This document shows, in pieces, positions 1 through 6,721 of a DNA stretch of 13,616 nt (positions are counted from its first letter, which is position 1; each line of letters opens with the position of its first letter). The position numbers and the translations under genes were made by a program. The stretch is from assembly GCA_905203045.1 (NCBI GenBank), contig CAJKUH010000032.1, forward strand, positions 1 to 13,616, given 5' to 3'. A model generated the notes under the pieces. That model worked only from the letters and a program-made list of their open reading frames with translations. It had not been told where the DNA came from and searched no databases. Source of the DNA: an uncultured Eggerthella sp. GTDB lineage: Bacteria > Actinomycetota > Coriobacteriia > Coriobacteriales > Eggerthellaceae.

Positions 1-909
1 GTCGAACTTATAGAAGCGCATAAGCCAGTCGGCCTGGTACAGGCGATGCTCGCGGTTCAGCTGCACACCTGCAGAAGGCAAGCGCTTGTCGGCGTTCACC
101 GGCAGGTAGGCGCTGAAAAACACGCGCTTCAGGGAAAGCGTGCGGTACAGGGCGCTGGAAAGCGTGAGTATCTGGTAGTCGGATTCGGGCGTGGCCCCGA
201 TAATCATCTGCGTTGATTGCCCAGCAGGGGCGAATGCACGTGTTTTGCGCGCAATGGGCGCCTGCGAATAATAGGTGGTGTTGCGTCGCATCAGGGCACG
301 GGTATCGCGGTCTTCGGCGATGGAGCTTTTGATTTGGCGCATGGGTGCCACGATGTTCTGCTTCGATTTGTCGGGCGCCAGCAGGGCCAGGCTCTGATGC
401 GAGGGCAGTTCCATGTTCACGCTCATGCGGTCAGCCAAATGCCCTAGCTGCTCTACCAGTTCAGGAGAGGTGCCGGGCACGGCTTTGGCATGGATGTAGC
501 CGCGGAACTTGTATTCGTTTCGCAGGATGGAAAGCGTGCTGATCATAAGCTCGGTGGTGTAATCGGGGCTTTTGACAACGCCTGAGCTCAAAAACAATCC
601 TTCTATATAGTTGCGGCGGTAGAAGCCGATGGTGAGGTCGGCCAATTCGCGGGGCTTGAACAGAGCGCGCCGCACCTCGTTTTCAGCACGGTTTACACAG
701 TAGGCGCAGTTGTAGACACATGCGTTGGTCATAAGCACTTTGAGCAGCGTGATGCAGCGCCCGTCGGGCGTGAAGCTGTGGCAAATGCCTGCATCGAGCG
801 TGTTTCCCAGTTTGCCTTTCTCCGCAGAACGGTTGATGCCCGAAGAAGTGCAGGCAACATCGTATTTTGCCGCATCGGCCAGTATTTCCAGCTTAGTTGC
901 AATATCCAT
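1..909 (-). CDS. Radical SAM protein, putative DNA modification/repair type (UDG-linked), C-terminus off the window
   Basis: This gene is open from an ATG at 909 to the window edge, giving 303 residues with no stop, so only the N-terminal part is visible. The radical SAM cluster motif CxxxCxxC is at C64, C68 and C71 (context TNACVYNCAYC) and should bind a 4Fe-4S cluster that cleaves S-adenosylmethionine. Segments such as LAAD-type N-terminus 'EILADAAKYD', 'GICHSFTPDGRC', 'YRRNYIEGLFLSSGVVKSPD' and 'NMELPS' match what I know of the family annotated as putative DNA modification/repair radical SAM protein. In other genomes that family sits beside a uracil-DNA-glycosylase-like protein; such a partner would lie left of this window. 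The actual reaction is unknown. The ATG is the first start after an in-frame TGA at 937-939. The ribosome site is weak. A strong promoter with SOS-like boxes lies directly upstream. Confidence 0.92.
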   Translation of the reverse strand, partial: MDIATKLEILADAAKYDVACTSSGINRSAEKGKLGNTLDAGICHSFTPDGRCITLLKVLMTNACVYNCAYCVNRAENEVRRALFKPRELADLTIGFYRRNYIEGLFLSSGVVKSPDYTTELMISTLSILRNEYKFRGYIHAKAVPGTSPELVEQLGHLADRMSVNMELPSHQSLALLAPDKSKQNIVAPMRQIKSSIAEDRDTRALMRRNTTYYSQAPIARKTRAFAPAGQSTQMIIGATPESDYQILTLSSALYRTLSLKRVFFSAYLPVNADKRLPSAGVQLNREHRLYQADWLMRFYKFD

Positions 910-910
910 A

Positions 911-924
911 CGTACATCCGTTCG
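911..924. promoter_or_regulatory. LexA/SOS-like box 2, next to the start codon
   Basis: The sequence CGTACATCCGTTCG is an inverted copy of box 1: the two 15-base arms at 911-925 and 947-961 pair at 12 of 15 positions. It again has the CGAAC/GTACG half-site pair with four bases between. It lies between the predicted transcript start and the ATG at 909, so a bound protein would block both transcription and the leader. Centres of the two boxes are 37 bp apart. Confidence 0.5.
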
Positions 925-939
925 CCAACTTGGAATTCA

Positions 940-968
940 AGAATATGCGAACATCTGTACGTTGTCAA
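940..968 (-). promoter_or_regulatory. Sigma70-type promoter of the radical SAM gene
   Basis: Read on the minus strand, a perfect -35 TTGACA (968-963) is followed after exactly 17 bases by the -10 TATTCT (945-940). The transcript should start near 933, leaving a leader of about 24 bases before the ATG at 909. The spacer is occupied by a LexA-like palindrome, so this promoter is probably damage-controlled (inference). Confidence 0.75.
948..961. promoter_or_regulatory. LexA/SOS-like box 1, inside the promoter spacer
   Basis: The plus-strand sequence CGAACATCTGTACG differs by one base from the CGAAC-N4-GTTCG palindrome known for LexA boxes of Gram-positive bacteria and actinobacteria. It lies between the -35 and -10 of the radical SAM promoter, a classic repressor position. 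Binding by LexA is inferred. Confidence 0.55.
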
Positions 969-1042
969 ACAACAGGCTTTGGGGCTGGCTGTACCTGGCT
1001 GCTGGATGGCTCCCCAATGCGCAAAGACGACCGATTGCAACG

Positions 1043-1080
1043 AAAAGGAGGCTTGCAAGCGCGAACTTGCAAGCCTCCTT
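1043..1080 (-). terminator. Intrinsic terminator of the DUF6110/P-ATPase operon
   Basis: A perfect 15-base-pair stem (1045-1059 with 1066-1080) closes a six-base loop CGCGAA. On the minus strand the stem is followed by TTTT and a T-rich stretch. It lies 30 bases after the ATPase stop codon, so it ends that operon before the radical SAM promoter. Confidence 0.85.
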
Positions 1081-1109
1081 GGTTCCCGAAAATCTTTGTT
1101 CCGAGGCCC

Positions 1110-3221
1110 TTATTCCTCTTCGGCTTCGGGGAGGAACTTTCGAGAATTGTAGGCGGAAATGCCGATGGTCCCCGAGTTGTGCAGTAAAGAAGATATCTGT
1201 GGCGTGATGATGCCGCCGATTCCCAGTGCCAACAGCAGTGAGTTGAACCCAATGGTGAAACGGTATCCTTGCTTCATGCGCTTTTCCAAGATGCAGGAAA
1301 GCTGACGCAATTCCACGAGCGAATGCAGGTTATCGGACACCAGTGAAATGTCGGCGGCTTCGCGCGCCACGGCACTGCCGGCGCTCATGGCGATGCTGAC
1401 GTGTGCCGCCGCCAGTGCGGGCGAGTCGTTCACGCCGTCGCCCACCATGACAACGCGGTGGCCTTCGGCTTGCAGCTGCTCCACAATCTCATGCTTGTGC
1501 TCGGGCAAAAGGTCGGCCTTGAATTCCGTGATGCCGGTTTTCGCGGCAATGCGGCGGGCGGAACGCTCGTTGTCGCCGGTGAGCATGATCACGCGTTTGA
1601 AGCCCTCGTTGCGCAGCTCCTGTACTACCTCGGCCACGTTTTCCTTCAGCGGGTCCTCGATGTACAGAACGCCCCACAGCGTGTTGTCAACCGCGAGGAA
1701 CAGCGGTGAGGTGCCGGCGGCCTTTTCATGGATGGCTTCCAGCTCTTCAGCTGGGATGGCAACTTTCTCGTCTTCCACCACGAAGTGCTCGGATCCGATG
1801 ACGCAGCGTTTGCCGTTGATGCTGGAAGCAATGCCGTGGGCAACCACGTACTCCACTTCCGCATGGCGCTCGCGGTGCTCAAGCCCTTGCTTCAGGGCCT
1901 CGTTCACCACGGCACGCGCCACAGGGTGGGGGAAGTGTTCTTCCAGGCAGGCCGCCAGACGAAGCACCTCTTCAGCGGGCATTTCGTTGTAACTGGTCAC
2001 CTCGCGCACCGAAGGCGTAGCCTGGGTGAGCGTGCCCGTTTTGTCGAACACGATAACGTCGGCTTCGGCCATGTTGCTGAAGTAGCGCGAGCCCTTCACC
2101 GTGAAGCCGCGCTTGGCGCTTTCGCTTTGCGCCGCCATAACGGCGATGGAACCGGAAAGGCGCAGCGCACACGAGTAGTCCACCATCAGTGCGGCTGCGG
2201 TCTTCGTGAGGTTGCGCGTGGTTGCCGCCACGATGCCCGCCAGCAGGAAGTTCCACGGCACTAGTCTGTCGGCCATGGCCTCGATGTGCTTCTGATCTGC
2301 GGATTTAAGCGCTTCCGATTGCTCGACCATCGAAACGATGGAACGCAGCTTGCTTTCCTCGGGGTTGCCCGAAACGTGGATGAAGATTTCGCCTTCCTCC
2401 ACGGCGGTGCCGGCGTAGACGGTGTCGCCCGCCTTGCGCACAATGGCCAGAGGCTCGCCGGTAAGCGAGCTTTGGTTTACGCCTGCCTCGCCGGAAATCA
2501 CCTCGCCGTCGGCGGGAATCTGGCAGCCCAGGCGCACCACGATGGTGTCGCCGCGCTTCAGCTCGGAAATTCCCACTTCACGCTCGATGTCACCTTCCAC
2601 CACGGTAGCGGTGCTGGGGATATCCAGAAGCGAACGAACCAGGCTGCTTTCGCTGCGACGTTGGGTGTAATCCTCCAGGATCTCGCCCACCTTCAGAAGG
2701 AAGATGGTGCTGCCAGCGGTTGCCGGCTTGCCCTGGATGAAGCCCATGGCAATGGCGGCGCCGTCCAAAACGGGCACGTCAAGACGGCCATGGCGCAGCG
2801 AATCGAATGCGGCCTTCCAGAACGGGATGGCCGATATGATGGTCCAGGCGGTGCGCAGCGGTGCCGGCAAGAACCAGCGTCGCAGGGCGCGGAACACGAT
2901 CATGTTGGCAATCTGGGTGAACAGATGACGCGGACGCGGTGCCAGCATCAGCGAGTTTTCGGGTTCCCAAGCTTTGATTTCCTGGTACGTAAGCGCTTCG
3001 AGCTTGCTCACTACAGAGACGCGCGCCGTGGCAAGCTCAGCCTTGCTGTTTGCCTCGAAGGTAACAGCAAGGCTGCCTGCCTTCGGGTAGGCAACGCATT
3101 TGGTTACGCAGGGAAGAGCCAAAAACGTTTCTTCGAGCGCGATCGCATCAGGTTCGGGAATCTTCCCCTGAAGGTCGAAGCGGATCCTTCCGGGGATCTC
3201 ATGTTTGATCGCGAATCGCAT
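1110..3221 (-). CDS. P1B-type (heavy-metal) ATPase with altered CPx motif
   Basis: The 703-residue protein is an ATP-driven metal pump of the inner membrane. Visible motifs are TGEP in the actuator domain (254-257), the phosphorylation site DKTGTLT with D393, the HP pair of P1B pumps (431-432), TGDN (548-551) and GDGVND (594-599). Helices are recognisable near 124-142, 149-186, 321-364 and 655-675. Residues 1-75 resemble an HMA-like fold (HEIPGRIRFDL) but have no CxxC metal site. Where other pumps have CPC, this one reads Y349-S350-C351 followed by ALRLSGS, so the first cysteine and both usual prolines are gone. A similar SCAL variant is, from memory, typical of a gut-Firmicutes/actinobacterial subgroup of unknown substrate. 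The gene starts five bases after the stop of the upstream small gene, with no good ribosome site of its own, so translation is probably coupled. Transported metal: unknown. Confidence 0.9.
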   Translation of the reverse strand: MRFAIKHEIPGRIRFDLQGKIPEPDAIALEETFLALPCVTKCVAYPKAGSLAVTFEANSKAELATARVSVVSKLEALTYQEIKAWEPENSLMLAPRPRHLFTQIANMIVFRALRRWFLPAPLRTAWTIISAIPFWKAAFDSLRHGRLDVPVLDGAAIAMGFIQGKPATAGSTIFLLKVGEILEDYTQRRSESSLVRSLLDIPSTATVVEGDIEREVGISELKRGDTIVVRLGCQIPADGEVISGEAGVNQSSLTGEPLAIVRKAGDTVYAGTAVEEGEIFIHVSGNPEESKLRSIVSMVEQSEALKSADQKHIEAMADRLVPWNFLLAGIVAATTRNLTKTAAALMVDYSCALRLSGSIAVMAAQSESAKRGFTVKGSRYFSNMAEADVIVFDKTGTLTQATPSVREVTSYNEMPAEEVLRLAACLEEHFPHPVARAVVNEALKQGLEHRERHAEVEYVVAHGIASSINGKRCVIGSEHFVVEDEKVAIPAEELEAIHEKAAGTSPLFLAVDNTLWGVLYIEDPLKENVAEVVQELRNEGFKRVIMLTGDNERSARRIAAKTGITEFKADLLPEHKHEIVEQLQAEGHRVVMVGDGVNDSPALAAAHVSIAMSAGSAVAREAADISLVSDNLHSLVELRQLSCILEKRMKQGYRFTIGFNSLLLALGIGGIITPQISSLLHNSGTIGISAYNSRKFLPEAEEE

Positions 3222-3226
3222 GGGGT

Positions 3227-3493
3227 CTACTTGCCCTCGGCTTCCTGAGCTTCTTCGAGTTCCTCGGCTGCTTCTTCCTCAACGTCTTCCTCGGCCTTGT
3301 CGTAGCCTGCTTCGGCAAGGATATCGTCGAATTCGGCCTTGGCTTCGTCAACCAGCGATTCAGCGCCTTCCTTGAGCTTCAAACCCTGGGCAATGGTGGC
3401 AACGGCGGCCTTGTGGGCGGGCTCGCTCTTCAGTGCCTTAACACCAAGGGTGCCCAGCAGAAAGCCTGCGCCTACGAGAATTCCATGGTTCAT
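3227..3493 (-). CDS. Small single-helix acidic protein, DUF6110-like
   Basis: The 88-residue protein has an N-terminal glycine-rich membrane helix (about residues 4-20, LVGAGFLLGTLGVKAL), a helical middle with alternating charge, and a C-terminal tail of mostly Glu, Asp and Ala from residue 52. It resembles the uncharacterised DUF6110 family, which I recall as encoded next to SCAL-type metal ATPases; the family name is from memory. It is the first gene of the operon, with an excellent ribosome site AAGGAGG five bases before the ATG, and ends five bases before the ATPase start. A helper, stabilising or metal-buffering subunit of the pump is plausible, but no catalytic or Cys/His metal motif is present. 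Confidence 0.75.
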   Translation of the reverse strand: MNHGILVGAGFLLGTLGVKALKSEPAHKAAVATIAQGLKLKEGAESLVDEAKAEFDDILAEAGYDKAEEDVEEEAAEELEEAQEAEGK

Positions 3494-3528
3494 TGTGTCC
3501 TCCTTAGAATGTTTCTAATCCTTGATTC

Positions 3529-3556
3529 AGTATATAGCGTTTTACGATGTTGTTAA
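3529..3556 (-). promoter_or_regulatory. Promoter of the DUF6110/P-ATPase operon
   Basis: On the minus strand the -35 TTAACA (3556-3551) and the -10 TATACT (3534-3529) are separated by 16 bases. Predicted start is near 3522, giving a leader of about 29 bases that includes the AAGGAGG site. The -35 is itself the end of operator copy A, so the regulator would contact the promoter directly. Confidence 0.7.
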
Positions 3557-3570
3557 CCAAGAGAAACTTA
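3550..3570 (-). promoter_or_regulatory. Predicted AraC operator, copy A
   Basis: Read on the minus strand this is TAAGTTT-N5-GGTTAACAA. It shares every base outside the N5 with copy C upstream of the ABC genes. Two GTT steps lie 10 bp apart, one helical turn, as AraC-family proteins with two helix-turn-helix units usually require. It overlaps the -35 of the DUF6110/P-ATPase promoter, a position used by class II activators, though repression is also possible. Confidence 0.65.
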
Positions 3571-3591
3571 TTGGTAATCTAATATTCTCCA

Positions 3592-3612
3592 TGCGTTTGC
3601 CCAGGTTAACCG
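3592..3612 (+). promoter_or_regulatory. Predicted AraC operator, copy B
   Basis: This plus-strand copy keeps the core GTTT-N5-GGTTAAC but not the outer TAA and AA. It points away from copy A, with centres 42 bp apart, close to four helical turns, so the two could be bridged. It lies 88 bases beyond the 3' end of the AraC gene, and I see no plus-strand gene after it. Confidence 0.5.
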
Positions 3613-3700
3613 TGGTTTTTCATATGTGCAGATGAACAGGTGTTGCGTAATGCCTGGTCAAGAACGCAGGGCATGAGAAGCAATTTTTGCCTTATGTGCG

Positions 3701-4741
3701 TTAGTGATGGAGTTCGCGCCATTCGGTAGGCGATATGCCGTGGGCCTGTTTGAACGCGTGGGAAAAGGCGCTCTGACGCGTAAATCCCAGTTTTATTGCA
3801 ATCTGCGTGATGCTGAGCGTCTGGTTTTCCAACAGCTTTTCGGCTCGTTCGATGCGCTTTTGACGGGTGAATGCACCGATGCTTATGCCCGTTTCCTGTT
3901 TGAAGGCGGCGCACAGCGCCGAGCGGCTGCAAAACAGTTGTTCGGCAAGCGCTTCGATGGAGGGCACCTTGCCTTCTGCCAGCAACGCTTCGATACGCGC
4001 TTTTGCCTGCAAGGCCACCTGCGCTCGTTTCGTTTCGCCTGCTTCGGCGTGGGCATGCTGCACGGTGCTGCGGTCGGCGGCTAGCTCGGCGACCATGGCG
4101 TTGATGACCGATTTTGCAAAGAGATGCGCGCCTGGGGCCAAAGAGCGCTCGGCGCGCAGACTATGCAAGGTGTTGCAGATGACGTGTGATGCCCCTTCGC
4201 TCCAGTCTTTTGAAAACGCATCGAAAAGGCGGGAGAACTGTCCTGGATAAGCGCGCTCCAGCTCTTCGAAAAACCCTCGTTCGAACAGGATGGAACGCGA
4301 GTAGTACAGGCAGCCTTCTTTCAACGGGCTGTACTCTTCGCCGCAGTTGTTCTGCACAAAAGTGCATACCGGGTTGTTCTGTGGCGCCCGCGTCGATGGG
4401 AAGACGTTGGCGGGGTTGATGTGCGCTTTGGGCATGCACTCGACGGTATGGGCGCTTACCTCGCTTACGCATGCGTACGGTTCGGGCGTGATTTCCAGCA
4501 ACTGCATGTCGCGCTTGGGGACGATGCGGTGCTCCAACACCATGCAATGGGGACTTATCGGCATGACCCACGCGCTGCCGCTCCCCGTTTCGGACGAAAC
4601 GACGCCCATAAGACCCGCCCCTTTGTTTTCCAGCGAAAAGCCGAACTGTTGGTACTGGGGAAGGTAACGCTTTGTCATGGTTTCGCTGAGCGCTCCAAAC
4701 ATGTGCTGAATCGTCTCCTTCTTGTTCGAATTCGTCTTCAC
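3701..4741 (-). CDS. AraC-family transcriptional regulator
   Basis: The 346-residue protein has an AraC-type DNA-binding domain at about 245-343: the first helix-turn-helix (SIEALAEQLFCSRSALCAAF) is near 261-280 and the second (LSITQIAIKLGFTRQSAFSHAF) near 309-330, ending in the family's GISPTEWR. The first 230 residues form a sensor domain I do not recognise; it is fairly cysteine-rich (C66, C91, C102, C126, C133, C144), which could serve metal or redox sensing, but this is inference. The gene is divergent from the ABC operon and upstream of the ATPase operon, an arrangement like YbtA with YbtPQ in Yersinia. The longest start is a GTG at 4741 without a clear ribosome site. An ATG at 4702 (residue 14) with AAGGAG 12 bases upstream is a real alternative. 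No clear terminator follows the stop. Confidence 0.92.
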   Translation of the reverse strand: MKTNSNKKETIQHMFGALSETMTKRYLPQYQQFGFSLENKGAGLMGVVSSETGSGSAWVMPISPHCMVLEHRIVPKRDMQLLEITPEPYACVSEVSAHTVECMPKAHINPANVFPSTRAPQNNPVCTFVQNNCGEEYSPLKEGCLYYSRSILFERGFFEELERAYPGQFSRLFDAFSKDWSEGASHVICNTLHSLRAERSLAPGAHLFAKSVINAMVAELAADRSTVQHAHAEAGETKRAQVALQAKARIEALLAEGKVPSIEALAEQLFCSRSALCAAFKQETGISIGAFTRQKRIERAEKLLENQTLSITQIAIKLGFTRQSAFSHAFKQAHGISPTEWRELHH

Positions 4742-4778
4742 TATGCGGTTGGACCGGCGAGCGGTGCTTTGCTGCCTG

Positions 4779-4799
4779 TAAGTTTACTACGGTTAACAA
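4779..4799 (+). promoter_or_regulatory. Predicted AraC operator, copy C
   Basis: This copy reads TAAGTTT-N5-GGTTAACAA on the plus strand and is identical to copy A outside the five variable bases. It lies in the 135-base divergent gap between araC (start 4741) and the ABC operon (start 4877), so it could control both. No convincing sigma70 -35/-10 pair for the ABC operon is visible downstream, which would fit activator dependence. Confidence 0.65.
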
Positions 4800-4876
4800 A
4801 TGAGTGCACGTCTTTGAGGGCGGGCACCGTGCCGGAGGCGCGGTCTTACTTTCGGTACCTGGGAAAGAAGGAGAGT

Positions 4877-6721
4877 ATGGCTAAGGAAAGGAAGAGGAGC
4901 GATATTGCGGCGATCCTTGATTTTGCGGGCTCTCGCAAATGGCTTACCTATCTGGGTATGTTTCTTTCGGCGGTGTCTCAGCTGTTGAGCTTCGGGCCCT
5001 ATGTGTGCATTTGGTTCGTTGCTCGCGACCTTATCGCGGTGGCGCCCAATTGGGCGGCGGCAGGCGACATTGCCCAATACGGTTGGTGGGCGGTTGGGTT
5101 TGCCCTGGCTGGCATCGTGCTGTATTTTGCGGGCCTTATGTGCACGCATATGGCGGCGTTCCGCACCGCATCGAACATGCGCAAGCGCACTACCGAACAT
5201 CTGCTGAAGCTTCCCTTGGGCTATTTCGACACGCACGCCTCGGGAGAGCTGCGCCGTGTGGTTGACGGCTGCGCTTCCTCGACCGAAACGCTGTTGGCCC
5301 ATATGCTGCCCGATGTGGCGGGGTCGGTTGCCATGGTGCTGGGCATGCTAGTGCTGCTGGCGGTGTTCGATTGGCGTTTGGGGCTTGCCTGCTTGGTTGC
5401 CGTGGTCGTGTCTATCGGCGCCCTTATGGCCATGATGAGCGGCAAGGGCATGGAATTCATGAAGCAGTACATGGGCGCCCTTACCCGCATGAACAAGACG
5501 GGCACTGAATACGTGCGCGGCATCCCGGTGGTGAAGGTGTTCCAACAAACGGTGCACTCGTTCAAGGCGTTTCATGATTCCATCACCGACTATGCTCGTA
5601 TGGCGCAGGATTATGCGGGCACGTTCTGCCGCGGTCCGCAGGTGCTGAACCTCACGGTATTGAACGGTTTGGTGGTGTTTTTGGTCCCCGTGGCGTTGTT
5701 GTTGGCGCCGGGTGAAGCCGATTTCGCCCATTTCGTTACCAATTTCGCGTTCTACGCCATTTTCTCGGCGGTTATCCCTACCGCCATGGCAAAGCTGATG
5801 TTCGTAAGCGAGGCTTCGCAGATGTCAGCTGACTCGCTGGCGCGGGTGAACAGCATCCTCGAGGCTAAGCCCTTGCCGGTTTCGCAGAACCCCCGGCATC
5901 CACGTGGCAATGACGTGCGATTCGAAAACGTCTCTTTTACGTATGAAGGAGCAGACGCTCCCGCTGTATCGCATGTGAGCTTTACGGTTCCCGCCGGTTC
6001 CACAGTGGCGCTGGTGGGCCCTTCGGGCGGAGGGAAAAGCACCTGCGCCAGTTTGGTGCCGCGTTTCTGGGACGTGACGGAGGGCAGTGTGAAAGTCGGT
6101 GGCGTGGATGTGCGCGATATGGCCCCGCATGAGCTGATGGACCAGGTTGCCTTCGTGTTCCAATCCAACCGGCTGTTCCGCCAGACGCTGGCCGAAAACG
6201 TGCGTGCCGTACGCCCCGATGCTACCGATGAAGAAGTGCTGGCCGCCCTTTCTGCAGCGCAGTGCGATGACATTGTGGCAAAACTGCCTGACGGCCTGGA
6301 CACCGTGCTCGGTGCAGGCGGTGCCTATCTTTCCGGCGGCGAGGTGCAGCGCGTTGCCTTGGCGCGCGCCATTTTGAAGGATGCTCCCATCGTGGTGCTG
6401 GACGAGGCTACGGCCTTCGCCGATCCCGAAAACGAGGCGCTTATCCAGCGTGCTTTCGTTCGCTTGGCCGAAGGTCGCACGGTGATCATGATTGCCCATC
6501 GCCTTTCTACCGTGGTGGATGCTGACAACATTGTGGTGCTGAACCAGGGCAGTGTTGCCGAGCAGGGAACGCACGCCGGGCTGTTGGCGAAAGACGGGTT
6601 GTACGCGCGCATGTGGGCCGATTACGAGAAGGCGGCAAGCTGGAAGATCTCTTCGGATTCTAGAGCAATTTCGGAGCAGGCCCCTTCGGCAGGCTTTGCC
6701 GTGGAAGGAGGTGAGGCATAA
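4877..6721 (+). CDS. ABC transporter subunit, fused membrane and ATPase domains (YbtP/IrtA-like)
   Basis: The 614-residue protein has six helices in residues 20-310 and an ATPase domain from about 348. Walker A is GPSGGGKST (381-389), the Q-loop glutamine is Q429, the signature is LSGGE (485-489), Walker B is IVVLDE (505-510) and the switch histidine is H541. The D-loop region reads ATAFADPENE rather than the usual ATASLD, a form I associate with the YbtPQ/IrtAB subgroup. That subgroup has an exporter fold, but several members import iron-siderophore complexes, so the direction of transport is open. The start chosen is the ATG at 4877 with AAGGAG just upstream. The reading frame is open back to 4421, but that part lies opposite araC and is not credible protein. 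The stop overlaps the next start by one base (TAATG). Confidence 0.92.
   Translation: MAKERKRSDIAAILDFAGSRKWLTYLGMFLSAVSQLLSFGPYVCIWFVARDLIAVAPNWAAAGDIAQYGWWAVGFALAGIVLYFAGLMCTHMAAFRTASNMRKRTTEHLLKLPLGYFDTHASGELRRVVDGCASSTETLLAHMLPDVAGSVAMVLGMLVLLAVFDWRLGLACLVAVVVSIGALMAMMSGKGMEFMKQYMGALTRMNKTGTEYVRGIPVVKVFQQTVHSFKAFHDSITDYARMAQDYAGTFCRGPQVLNLTVLNGLVVFLVPVALLLAPGEADFAHFVTNFAFYAIFSAVIPTAMAKLMFVSEASQMSADSLARVNSILEAKPLPVSQNPRHPRGNDVRFENVSFTYEGADAPAVSHVSFTVPAGSTVALVGPSGGGKSTCASLVPRFWDVTEGSVKVGGVDVRDMAPHELMDQVAFVFQSNRLFRQTLAENVRAVRPDATDEEVLAALSAAQCDDIVAKLPDGLDTVLGAGGAYLSGGEVQRVALARAILKDAPIVVLDEATAFADPENEALIQRAFVRLAEGRTVIMIAHRLSTVVDADNIVVLNQGSVAEQGTHAGLLAKDGLYARMWADYEKAASWKISSDSRAISEQAPSAGFAVEGGEA

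Noticed and set aside
725..1207. Plus-strand reading frames opposite the radical SAM gene and across the promoter
   Set aside because: They run against clear minus-strand genes and cross the terminator and promoter; no ribosome sites.
4421..4876. N-terminal extension of the first ABC subunit
   Set aside because: The frame is open but lies opposite araC and through its promoter region. The ATG at 4877 has a strong ribosome site and gives a normal family length.
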